This document shows positions 43,301 through 49,300 of a stretch of DNA of 64,000 nt, piece by piece. Below the pieces are notes generated by a model. The model was not told the DNA's origin, ran no database searches, and was given only the letters and a program-made list of their open reading frames with translations. The first letter of the stretch is position 1; every line of letters starts with the position of its first letter. The position numbers were made by a program, and so were the translations under genes. Source of the stretch: Candidatus Gastranaerophilales bacterium (GTDB lineage Bacteria > Cyanobacteriota > Vampirovibrionia > Gastranaerophilales > Gastranaerophilaceae); assembly GCA_944324855.1 (NCBI GenBank), contig CALUXY010000005.1, positions 22,023 to 86,022 on the forward strand, given 5' to 3'.

Positions 43301-43840
43301 TAACCGGTTTAGAATATATTTCTTTTGTTTCGTTGGTGTAGCCGACGAAACAATAAAGTAATCCAGATTACTTTCAACCCGCTTGATATTCGGATTTTTT
43401 TCATCATTAAGCTGCGATAAATCCAATTTTGATAAAATATTTTTTCGGGTTTCCAAAATATTTTTTTCATCTTCACTTAATTCTTTTTTGTTATCAAAAA
43501 CTCTCTTAATTTCCGGTGCATATTTCTTTTGTGTGATAGGATCCGAAATTGATAACGATTTTATAGCAGCATTATGAAGTTTTAATTTCCAATTATCATC
43601 AGATTCCTTACCTAAATCAATATTAGTGCCGTATTTTAAATTATCAGCAACATCAAGTAAAAACTTAACATTGTTTTCTCCGGATTCATCAGCCAAATTA
43701 TTGATGGCTTTTGAAATTCTTATTTTATTATTTTCTGTTAACGAATAATTATTATCTTGTTTTAACTGCTGAACAGTATTTCTGTCTTCTCTACGTCCTT
43801 TGAACCCCATAACGGAGGTATTATATACACCTAACTTCAT
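37388..43840 (-). CDS. Giant unknown protein with papain-like catalytic residues
   Basis: I know no named family for this 2150-residue protein. Residues 226-232, Gln-Lys-His-His-Gly-Met-Cys, then Ala-Ala-Ile-Ser, have the Gln-x5-Cys spacing and the Cys-x-Ala-x-Ser context of papain. His937 (Gly-Ala-His-Ala-Gln) and Asn957 (His-Asp-Asn-Ser-Trp-Gly) match the His and Asn-Ser-Trp-Gly parts. About 700 residues separate Cys232 from His937. Cys691 (Leu-Gln-Thr-Cys-Ala-Gly) is an alternative nucleophile. The remaining 1190 residues are mostly charged helix, Asp/Lys/Asn-rich, with no membrane segment. There is no signal peptide; the N-terminus has Met-Gly-Phe-Lys-Gly-Arg-Arg near residue 11. AAAGGA precedes the ATG. 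It is a single-gene unit. A secreted or host-directed peptidase is possible; that is inference. Confidence 0.75.
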   Translation of the reverse strand: MKLGVYNTSVMGFKGRREDRNTVQQLKQDNNYSLTENNKIRISKAINNLADESGENNVKFLLDVADNLKYGTNIDLGKESDDNWKLKLHNAAIKSLSISDPITQKKYAPEIKRVFDNKKELSEDEKNILETRKNILSKLDLSQLNDEKNPNIKRVESNLDYFIVSSATPTKQKKYILNRLDYFLSPDYKINPQLENKKTKVFAEMINDLVINTPESKVPNTKAINQKHHGMCAAISIVRKLTSYEDKPNYVDSLLSELDDSPNIMVYDKTQIGKGVKVPVKKTFVDFNDAEKKGYRIVDASTTQWMNIGGMYDSTSVQKSYYVPFDKENFGVNSDERYVIPTDKNIATKQQYYQALLKSKEAIGAAKKMQLKQNISTEKRYQTNDKNLEYIHKINNLIKSNLSNIVPDISKEELHSSADKLINLRQRTSSDIDKMPDNIKKYGFIPNEESIMKERKIKAFLSDTFKDRVDTKQLENNAPKVNELIEEYAGVENNLKPHSSQAVNASKNRVLYEAAAAYRNHVKVSLNDSDYLTDKMIKYDIPDQDTLLSQNMEKVIKYVDKTGDKDYINHFSNVLGIEPKKEEVVGALTELKAGVDSILTDGLDSIYNSLGFESRQDFLLSDVTGLKQSVEGGDKETIKDSSFMLGFEHPDKNRVLKEYSKFENILLKGADNKQYTEIYNKIGNKNQLQTCAGVYNVVFNAFLNPNDEMNAGIMQNFNQANDLSDVTPIEESKAKLVEVGKEFNNMSANISFVRQIMNVQDKYGNTLNSPEPEDAVIKKMERNGEVISEKDLIPFRDRFDKIDKLRSQDEFSSRQGKISDPSLYKFSKPEKETLKRISKSINQMYSEVNKETAFVLGEIRKPLEESSRKTGVSTGRYWVHQKTGGMAQDQEVKIIQQMTDRRYQSTLDLDKAIDKIKNTPYSAISGTSVFHNRMGAHAQYVAEISPVNGKDVLYHDNSWGASELENVWKGSDGELHTDYSDIRGGETGYITNNKYRNGNYVDDLKYKTGYAAPNHIENKQLRKLSGDTSGYKFATVFDMILPGTDGSIKRAAASIRDNVFISPTNYLDNFTYLAGEMTQDEIKASIERCKHAGSEYSRQYNKMVKRLDSTPFNKGIDSKADYDALPDNDTIKVNFEKAALVRSFPNGVNWKNLAKAETLAEVKGFEKERDNNARSYFNYAFAKEPEILNAYITDKNVNKLNEIISGALDKYHIEIDNNDKDKILKKSIVYDKTDREQFDGSLKHTIDFAVNKTLKSFDDVVPESENSKLAKEDIREKLTNSLSDALYFNESDINNTSTKFKAITKYIDKKYNPETNADFANEYRRLQDMTTDEFMNETSDVKHEDLAIKDYTGYEMLRRFKASDEKTESTVRNVMFQQELLKDITLSETKPSYKYHKLYKHEQGVAYKGQRTFDDLYRDYYFSLQVLGYEKMFNKHKDEALRNYGATPAYPKIDVIDKKKIDEQGESITNATLNVLESINLKKNTLRVYGLYDELSSVIRNLPDSGKLSTKQLKNINNLTGTFVTLTYGDASSKSLNDSAMKLLELDKNSSGSDYKNAFSDLDRQMKGLKILNTEQDLKNSIKDDLTSLKILFNGILMNIPKRYQNNLREDANNWIKEELKSGDTRHDTIIRMNTLSAGIDKYSIPKKNYSITKSNYLNGLSENIMSMKQLKTVADDNKFLKEQSSKVCTDLLTNVFGMVPDNQKADFADSMRNLINSETKLKKSEINETLSGFVDTNDKTVKKLSNTIQVLNKTTLLDEKLKNNINKTLSDIDKSTNLFVKGNIKPEYQQAIVSSVNDTVKFAMKNNDKYNEENAAAAHDKFLNDYKKYHMLNYPLELLDEYLLLSAKDGPLNSSDKLTVTKAKTEFDLKNSSLVSAMEVASLVEMQETLMGAISTGNAAAVAEKFSDFDVPFFLQSTSKEPLSMDSELSIDYIVRNLVVGNNDETAVMFINQLGLADKFLKGQNKIFDTEKTKKDVDNMVSILGTTNKEAGIVNNAIKVLTADDFDKDVNYNQKIDDAKKDIIQKTDKMGRKNDVKIYLNALDTAKSVIGANPDLPKSVVVAQCMNKAMADVGERANSDIAKIQTKLNLIPLIYNLINKLDIPEYSDARKELEIYKGKFKEFQEYNNAKLSNALKNNSEALQISYVDE

Positions 43841-43956
43841 AATTTTCCTTTTTACACACTACTATTTTATATAGTAAAACCGTGTTTCGGAATTTTTTTG
43901 CTAGTTTATTACGAATGATTAAGAAAATTGTAAAAAAGACACTTAAAACAAGCATT

Positions 43957-43980
43957 AAAAAACCTGCCCGAAGGCAGGTT
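43957..43980 (-). terminator. Rho-independent terminator of the small exported coiled-coil gene
   Basis: AACCTGCC (43961-43968) and GGCAGGTT (43973-43980) pair around CGAA. On the minus strand the hairpin is followed by a T run (43962-43957). It lies 7 bases past the stop of the gene at 43987 and isolates it from the giant gene downstream. Confidence 0.85.
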
Positions 43981-43986
43981 ACAAAG

Positions 43987-44391
43987 TTAAATCATATTCT
44001 TTCTGATTCTTTCTTTCGCTTTGTCGATTGCATTAATACGTTTTTGAACAGTATTGATTTGTTTTTTCAATGATTTACGTTCATTTTTAACAAGTTTATA
44101 CTGAGCATCTACATCAGCATACTTAGTTTTTAGGTTCAACAACTCATTTCTTATATCAACTTGAGCATTATCAAGCTGCAATATAGCATTTTGAATATTA
44201 CCATTTCCTAAAGCTTCTTCTGCCGGCTGAACACCTGTTGCTTTTACTGCGTTTTGAGCAGCAGTAGCTTTTGTTTGTGATGATGAAATACTAGGGGTAT
44301 CATCAAAATTCAATGGAGTAAAAGCATCACCATCTGCAAAAGCAGCACCAGTACACATTAATAAACAAGCCGCAATCAATATCTTCTTCAT
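43987..44391 (-). CDS. Small exported coiled-coil protein, unknown role
   Basis: A 134-residue protein with a signal peptide (about residues 1-20: Lys-Lys, then an Ile/Ala/Leu core, ending Ala-Ala-Phe-Ala-Asp). A short Thr/Ser/Ala-rich linker follows, and residues 50-134 are nearly continuous charged helix, probably coiled coil, with Lys/Asn/Arg-rich ends. It might be a periplasmic or cell-surface structural protein. An ATG at 44397 is only 2 bases from the GGAG site; the second ATG at 44391 is 8 bases away and is preferred. A strong terminator follows at once. The neighbouring response regulator gene is upstream on the same strand, but a separate promoter seems likely. Confidence 0.65.
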   Translation of the reverse strand: MKKILIAACLLMCTGAAFADGDAFTPLNFDDTPSISSSQTKATAAQNAVKATGVQPAEEALGNGNIQNAILQLDNAQVDIRNELLNLKTKYADVDAQYKLVKNERKSLKKQINTVQKRINAIDKAKERIRKNMI

Positions 44392-44472
44392 ATACATATC
44401 TCCATAACAAGTAACATAACAGTATTATAATATACTATTAAAGCAGAAATCTAATCCTACATTTGAAGTAGA

Positions 44473-45168
44473 TTAAATATCAAGTTTATAACCGCCGCCA
44501 TATATAGTTGCAATGTATTTTTTATCACCGGATATTTTCGCAATTTTGCTTCTTAAATGTCTTACATGCACTCTTATTGTTTCGACATCATCATCAGGTT
44601 CATATCCCCATATTTCTTTTAAAATTTTAGCAGAGGATACCATATTCCCATGATTTTGGAATAACAAATTAAATATATCAAATTCTATTGGAGTAAGTTT
44701 TGCAACTTTATCATTTATTTTAACACTATAGGTTTCCGGTAAAAGAGTAATTTCTTTATAATTAAGGAGTTCTTTCACCGCTGCTGTTTCCGGAATCTGA
44801 TTAGAACGTTTCAAAAGTGCGCGGACTCTGACTTTCAATTCTTCCATTTCAAACGGTTTAACAAGATAATCATCAACACCGATATCAAATCCTTTGACTT
44901 TATCATTTAACTGCGAAAGAGCTGTTAACATAAGAATAGGGGTTTCTTTTAACTCGGGGTTCATTCTTATACGCTGAGCAACGGTGTAGCCGTCCACATC
45001 CGGCATCATTACATCAAGAATTACAAGTGACGGCAATTCCTGTTTTGCCATTGCAAAACCTTCTATTCCGTCAAAGGCTTGAACTATCTTATAACCGGAT
45101 AATTCAAGGTTTACTTTGATTAATTCGTTTATTGCTATATCATCATCAACAACTAATATTTTATTCAT
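44473..45168 (-). CDS. OmpR/PhoB-family response regulator, orphan
   Basis: A 231-residue two-domain transcription regulator. The receiver has Val-Asp-Asp-Asp at residues 7-10, the phospho-acceptor Asp52 in Ile-Leu-Asp-Val-Met-Met-Pro, Thr near 81 in Met-Leu-Thr-Ala and Lys near 105 in Leu-Val-Lys-Pro-Phe. The winged-helix domain (about 130-231) has Leu-Thr-Pro-Ile-Glu-Phe-Asp-Ile-Phe and ends with Tyr-Gly-Gly-Gly-Tyr-Lys-Leu. No kinase gene adjoins it. The nearest kinase-like gene, at 49293, has lost its key residues. The ATG has no ribosome site, and a TATACT box lies 11 bases upstream, so the leader may be very short. Targets are unknown. Confidence 0.92.
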   Translation of the reverse strand: MNKILVVDDDIAINELIKVNLELSGYKIVQAFDGIEGFAMAKQELPSLVILDVMMPDVDGYTVAQRIRMNPELKETPILMLTALSQLNDKVKGFDIGVDDYLVKPFEMEELKVRVRALLKRSNQIPETAAVKELLNYKEITLLPETYSVKINDKVAKLTPIEFDIFNLLFQNHGNMVSSAKILKEIWGYEPDDDVETIRVHVRHLRSKIAKISGDKKYIATIYGGGYKLDI

Positions 45169-45257
45169 AAATTAATAATAGTATAAAAATTAAAAATAAA
45201 CACTGGAAAAATTTTTATGTCCTTTGTATCATATAAAAATAAATTGAGTAAAACAGT

Positions 45258-46145
45258 ATGAATTATGATGATACAAAAGACGGCATCTCAAATTTAATAT
45301 CACAAGAGATGCATTCCAAAGACAAAATACTAAAACCCGACTTCAATCAGAAAACCGGACGTGAGTTACTTGCGTTCTATCTTCAAACGAAGTTTAAGCA
45401 GATTCTTGCCTTTGACAAAAAAGCATCTATTCCTGTGTTCATTAATATTAAACCGGATTTTATTGCCAGATTTTCAAAACGTCTTATTAATACACCTAAT
45501 AAGCGTTTTTTAATAGGAATAACCGGAGAATCGGCATCAGGCAAATCAACTATTTGCAGGGAAATACAAAACGTTATTCAAAAACTGGATTTACCGGTAT
45601 CAATTATTACAACGGATAATTATTTTAATGATATTTCAGAACTTATCTCAAAATATGGCGGTTTTGATAACTTAAGAGATAACGGTTACGATATTGATGC
45701 TCCTCAAAATTTTCAATTGGAACTTCTAAGACAAGATTTAGAAAAAGTTGCATCAGGAGAAGATATTTATACACCGGAATATCTTCCTAACGGAACAGGA
45801 GTTTCAGTACCATTATCAAAATTCATTCCATCAAAAAAAATTGTTGTAGTTGAAGGTATGGCAACAATGTATGAAGGGATTCAAGACTTATTTGATGTGA
45901 AAATATATATTGAAACAGATATTGATGTCAGAAGAAGAAGATTCCTGACAAGAGCCTGCGATGAACGGAATCAAGATATGGAAAATGCACTTAAACACTG
46001 GGAATATATTCTCTCTGCAGGTCAAAAATACATTATCCCATCAAGAAAAGATATGGATATTATATTAAACGGTGATTCCAGCCTTGAATACTTCTCACAA
46101 ATACTTGAATATATACATACAATTACTAACAACTTTGAACAATAA
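45258..46145 (+). CDS. PRK/uridine-kinase family P-loop kinase
   Basis: A 295-residue P-loop kinase. Walker A is Gly87-Ile-Thr-Gly-Glu-Ser-Ala-Ser-Gly-Lys-Ser-Thr98. Asp-Asn-Tyr-Phe-Asn at about residue 121, Asn-Phe-Gln-Leu near 156 and Val-Val-Val-Glu-Gly near 197 match the nucleotide-binding and substrate regions of uridine kinase and phosphoribulokinase-type proteins. The N-terminal 80 residues before the P-loop are not part of the usual core and have no obvious match. A role in pyrimidine salvage (uridine or cytidine phosphorylation) is the likeliest, but other small molecules are possible. The ATG lacks a clear ribosome site. It runs 5' to 3' into the OppD-type gene after a 51-base gap with its own promoter. 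Confidence 0.75.
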   Translation: MNYDDTKDGISNLISQEMHSKDKILKPDFNQKTGRELLAFYLQTKFKQILAFDKKASIPVFINIKPDFIARFSKRLINTPNKRFLIGITGESASGKSTICREIQNVIQKLDLPVSIITTDNYFNDISELISKYGGFDNLRDNGYDIDAPQNFQLELLRQDLEKVASGEDIYTPEYLPNGTGVSVPLSKFIPSKKIVVVEGMATMYEGIQDLFDVKIYIETDIDVRRRRFLTRACDERNQDMENALKHWEYILSAGQKYIIPSRKDMDIILNGDSSLEYFSQILEYIHTITNNFEQ

Positions 46146-46162
46146 ATCATTCTTTTAATCAA

Positions 46163-46190
46163 TACACACACTTTTAGATTAATGTATAAT
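46163..46190 (+). promoter_or_regulatory. Promoter of the OppD-type gene, leaderless arrangement
   Basis: TACACA (46163-46168), 16 bases, and a perfect TATAAT (46185-46190). Six bases separate the -10 box from the ATG at 46197. The ATG at 46182 would overlap the -10 box and cannot be translated from this promoter. Confidence 0.55.
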
Positions 46191-46196
46191 ACAACT

Positions 46197-47162
46197 ATGA
46201 ATTTGTTAGATATAAAAAATTATTCCATGTCATTTCGGTGTGAATCAGGTATATATAATACCTTAAACAATATTTCATTATCCATTCCGCAAAAATCAAT
46301 GGTTGCCTTAGTTGGAGAATCCGGCTGCGGAAAGAGTATGACAGCAATGAGTATTTTAAGACTGCTGCCTAAAAACGCATTAATTGATTCAGGTCAAATC
46401 ATATTTGAGAATAAAAATCTTCTTGAATTAAAAGAAAAAGAAATGCGAAATATCAGAGGGAATAAAATAGCTCTTATTCCGCAGGATCCAATGACATCAT
46501 TAAACCCTTTATATACAATCGGAAACCAGCTTTTGGAAGTTATAGAAAAAGACAAAACAATCAGCCGAAAAGAAGCAATCAATAAAGCCGTAGAAGTTTT
46601 AGAAATCGTTAAAATTCCAAAAGCAAAAGACAAGCTTAATTCATACCCGCACGAATTTTCAGGCGGAATGAAACAGCGTGCAATTATTGCAATGGCACTG
46701 GCTACAAATGCCAGACTTATTATCGCAGATGAACCGACAACGGCACTGGATGTAACTATTCAGGCTCAGATTATGAACATCTTGAATGATATTAAAGAAA
46801 ATTTAGGTACGTCTATTCTTCTTATTTCGCACGAACTTAACCTTGTAGGACAGTACTCCGATGAAATAAACGTTATGTATTCAGGAAGAATTGTAGAAAA
46901 AGCTCCTACTAAAAAATTCTTTGATAAACCTCTGCATCCGTATTCTACAGCATTATTAAACTCTCTGCCAGCAAACACACCGCCTGATAATCGTTTAAAA
47001 ACAATAGAAGGTCAGCCGCCAAACATACAAGAACAAATATCAGGCTGCCGATTTAACCCGCGCTGCGACAGAATGATAGACAAAATATGCAACGTTAAAT
47101 CACCATCATTAAAAGAAGTTGAGCCGGAACATTTTGTTGAATGTTATCTGTATCAAATCTAG
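46197..47162 (+). CDS. Oligopeptide/dipeptide ABC transporter ATPase (OppD/DppD-like), orphan
   Basis: A 321-residue ATPase. It has Walker A Gly-Glu-Ser-Gly-Cys-Gly-Lys-Ser-Met near residue 38, signature Phe-Ser-Gly-Gly-Met-Lys-Gln-Arg near 154, Walker B Leu-Ile-Ile-Ala-Asp-Glu near 175, and the C-terminal oligopeptide domain Gly-Cys-Arg-Phe-Asn-Pro-Arg-Cys. That tail is diagnostic of OppD/DppD-type proteins, which power peptide or nickel import with two permeases and a binding protein. None of these is adjacent. The longest frame starts at 46182, but the promoter and lack of ribosome site favour the ATG at 46197, again a probable leaderless message. The stop overlaps the convergent PQ-loop gene by about 4 bases. 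Confidence 0.85.
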   Translation: MNLLDIKNYSMSFRCESGIYNTLNNISLSIPQKSMVALVGESGCGKSMTAMSILRLLPKNALIDSGQIIFENKNLLELKEKEMRNIRGNKIALIPQDPMTSLNPLYTIGNQLLEVIEKDKTISRKEAINKAVEVLEIVKIPKAKDKLNSYPHEFSGGMKQRAIIAMALATNARLIIADEPTTALDVTIQAQIMNILNDIKENLGTSILLISHELNLVGQYSDEINVMYSGRIVEKAPTKKFFDKPLHPYSTALLNSLPANTPPDNRLKTIEGQPPNIQEQISGCRFNPRCDRMIDKICNVKSPSLKEVEPEHFVECYLYQI

Positions 47163-47485
47163 TGTCTGACACGAACATGGGCAAATCTGTGATCTTCTTT
47201 GTAGCCGGAATTAAGAACAATAACTTTTTGATTATCTCTATCTTTATAAAGATAATAAAGAATCATATCAGTACCAACAAGGGCAAAGTTTAGTAAGTAT
47301 AAGAAAAATACAATGTCCGGATTATACAAAACCTTATGAATCATGCCGCAAACGTAACCAATTTCTACAAGCCACAAGAAAAATATACTTTTCCCTTTAA
47401 CATCTTTGGTTTTATAAGTCTTAGCAACCTGGAAAGGCCAGCTTGCACCAAAACATAACATCATTGCGGCTTCAAAAATACTCAT
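47159..47485 (-). CDS. Small PQ-loop (SemiSWEET-like) membrane protein
   Basis: A 108-residue protein with about three hydrophobic segments (residues 5-20, 33-50 and 58-80). The stretch Ser-Trp-Pro-Phe-Gln-Val-Ala-Lys-Thr-Tyr-Lys-Thr-Lys, then Val-Lys-Gly-Lys-Ser at residue 30, follows the Pro-Gln-loop pattern, here Pro-Phe-Gln. Three-helix proteins of this size form dimers that act as sugar facilitators (SemiSWEET); others have unknown cargo. AAGGAT precedes the ATG. It converges on the OppD-type gene with a short overlap. The cargo is not predictable from sequence. Confidence 0.6.
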   Translation of the reverse strand: MSIFEAAMMLCFGASWPFQVAKTYKTKDVKGKSIFFLWLVEIGYVCGMIHKVLYNPDIVFFLYLLNFALVGTDMILYYLYKDRDNQKVIVLNSGYKEDHRFAHVRVRH

Positions 47486-47629
47486 AAAATAATCCTTATT
47501 AAATGTAATTTACAGACTTATTATAGTACTAGCATTTTTCATTTCAACCCCAACAGTATAAAACTTAATTTAATCTTTATATTTTTTATGGTATTATATT
47601 CGATAAGGTATTAAATAAGGAGATGACAG

Positions 47630-48130
47630 ATGGCAAAAGACAGCAGTTTTGATGTAGTATCGGAATTTGACAGACAAGAACTCTTAAACGCAGTTGACCA
47701 GGTAAAAAGAGATTTACAATCAAGATTTGATTTAAAAAACTCAAATTCAGATATTAATCTTGAAGCAGACAAAACTATTACAATCACAACAAGTGATGAT
47801 ATGAAACTTAGAAATATATATGATATTCTTCAAACAAAGCTTGTAAAAAGAGGACTTAGTATAAAAATTCTAGACCCGCAGCCTGTTGAAAATGCTTTAG
47901 GCGGAAACGTAAGACAAGTTTATAATTTAAGAAAAGGTTTAACACAAGAACTTGCAAAAAAAATTGTTGCAGATATTAAAGATTCAAAACTAAAAGTTCA
48001 GGCATCAATCCAGGGAGACCAAGTCAGAGTTACAGGCAAAAGTAAAGATGACCTGCAGGAAGTAATCAAACTCTTAAGAGGCAACGAAGACAAATACGAC
48101 TATCCGCTGCAATTTACAAATTACAGATAA
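47630..48130 (+). CDS. yajQ: YajQ-family nucleotide-binding protein
   Basis: A 166-residue protein matching the YajQ/UPF0234 family almost end to end: the opening Ser-Phe-Asp-Val-Val-Ser-Glu-Phe-Asp-Arg-Gln-Glu, the Arg-Phe-Asp-Leu-Lys region near residue 35, the central Val-Arg-Gln-Val-Tyr-Asn-Leu-Arg-Lys-Gly, and the ending Pro-Leu-Gln-Phe-Thr-Asn-Tyr-Arg. Two ferredoxin-like domains bind nucleotide, and some members bind cyclic di-GMP and act in signalling. GGAGATGAC precedes the ATG. A hairpin follows the gene. No diguanylate cyclase is visible nearby to support a c-di-GMP role here. Confidence 0.93.
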   Translation: MAKDSSFDVVSEFDRQELLNAVDQVKRDLQSRFDLKNSNSDINLEADKTITITTSDDMKLRNIYDILQTKLVKRGLSIKILDPQPVENALGGNVRQVYNLRKGLTQELAKKIVADIKDSKLKVQASIQGDQVRVTGKSKDDLQEVIKLLRGNEDKYDYPLQFTNYR

Positions 48131-48153
48131 TTTAAGATTTTCAAATACACAGT

Positions 48154-48197
48154 TAATACCCGGTTTCTTATGTATAACAAAATGGAACCGGGTATTT
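48154..48197. terminator. Stem-loop after yajQ, possible terminator
   Basis: AATACCCGGTT (48155-48165) pairs perfectly with AACCGGGTATT (48186-48196), extended inward by a wobble and a C-G pair. The following tract is only moderately T-rich (TATTTAAG), so efficient intrinsic termination is uncertain. Confidence 0.5.
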
Positions 48198-48247
48198 AAG
48201 CACCAAATTCTGTATCTGTATATTTTATAGAAAATTACAAAATATTT

Positions 48248-49300
48248 CTAATTACTAAAAATATTTTTACCGTCAGAATCGAAAAACAGCATACAATCAG
48301 GAGAAATACCAAGTATTAATTCTTCTCCAATATGAAAATCTGAATTAAGTCTTGCAGAACATTTTTTGCCGTTAATATTAAAATATGCAATCTGTTCAGA
48401 ACCTAACATTTCAGAGATATCAACTTTTACGGCAAATTTAATTTCACCGCCTGACATATTTTCAGGCCTTATACCAATAATAACTTTTTCCATTTTTGAA
48501 AGCACTTCTTTTGCTTTTTCAGGAATCGGAATACAAACATTATCAAATTTTAAAATATCACCATCAACTATTGTTTCAATAAAATTCATTTGCCCTATAA
48601 ATCCGGCAACAAATGTATTAGCAGGATTAGAATAAATATTTTGAGGGGTATCAACCTGTTGTATAACACCTTTATCCAACACAACAATTCTGTCCCCCAT
48701 AGTTAATGCTTCAGTTTGATCATGAGTAACATAAATAAATGTAGTTTGAAGCTTTTTATGTAATTTTTTAATCTCTGAACGCATTTGTACTCTTAATTTT
48801 GCATCAAGATTTGAAAGAGGTTCATCCATCAAAAAGACTTTAGGATTCCGAACAATTGCACGTCCCAGTGCAACTCTTTGACGTTGTCCGCCCGAAAGCT
48901 GTTTAGGCTTCCTATCCAAAAATTGGGTCAAATTAAGAATTTCAGCAGCTTCTTTGACTTTAGCATCAATCGTTTTCTTATCAACTTTTCTCATTTTGAG
49001 CCCGAATGCAATATTATCATATACACTCATATGCGGATATAAGGCATAACTTTGGAAAACAAAAGCGATATCTCTATCTTTCGGATGAACATTATTAACT
49101 ACTTTCTCGTCAATAAGAATTTCACCTCTTGTAATATCTTCTAATCCGGCAATCATTCTCAAAGCAGTTGATTTACCGCAGCCGGATGCACCAACCAGAA
49201 CAATAAATTCCTTATCTTTTATATTTAAAGAAACATCATTTATGATAAGTTTTTTATTATCATAACTTTTGTCTACATGTTTAAATGTTACACTACTCAT
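48248..49300 (-). CDS. UgpC/MalK-type ABC transporter ATPase, orphan
   Basis: A 350-residue sugar-type importer ATPase. Visible are Walker A Gly-Ala-Ser-Gly-Cys-Gly-Lys-Ser-Thr near residue 40, Phe-Gln-Ser-Tyr-Ala-Leu-Tyr-Pro-His, signature Leu-Ser-Gly-Gly-Gln-Arg-Gln-Arg-Val near 135, Walker B Val-Phe-Leu-Met-Asp-Glu and a C-terminal TOBE region (about 240-350) that takes part in regulation. It should energise import of sugars or glycerol-3-phosphate. No permease or binding protein is present. The frame could begin at a TTG at 49315, but the ATG at 49300 has GAAAGAAG upstream and overlaps the preceding gene by 8 bases, which suggests coupling with the degenerate kinase. Confidence 0.88.
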   Translation of the reverse strand: MSSVTFKHVDKSYDNKKLIINDVSLNIKDKEFIVLVGASGCGKSTALRMIAGLEDITRGEILIDEKVVNNVHPKDRDIAFVFQSYALYPHMSVYDNIAFGLKMRKVDKKTIDAKVKEAAEILNLTQFLDRKPKQLSGGQRQRVALGRAIVRNPKVFLMDEPLSNLDAKLRVQMRSEIKKLHKKLQTTFIYVTHDQTEALTMGDRIVVLDKGVIQQVDTPQNIYSNPANTFVAGFIGQMNFIETIVDGDILKFDNVCIPIPEKAKEVLSKMEKVIIGIRPENMSGGEIKFAVKVDISEMLGSEQIAYFNINGKKCSARLNSDFHIGEELILGISPDCMLFFDSDGKNIFSN

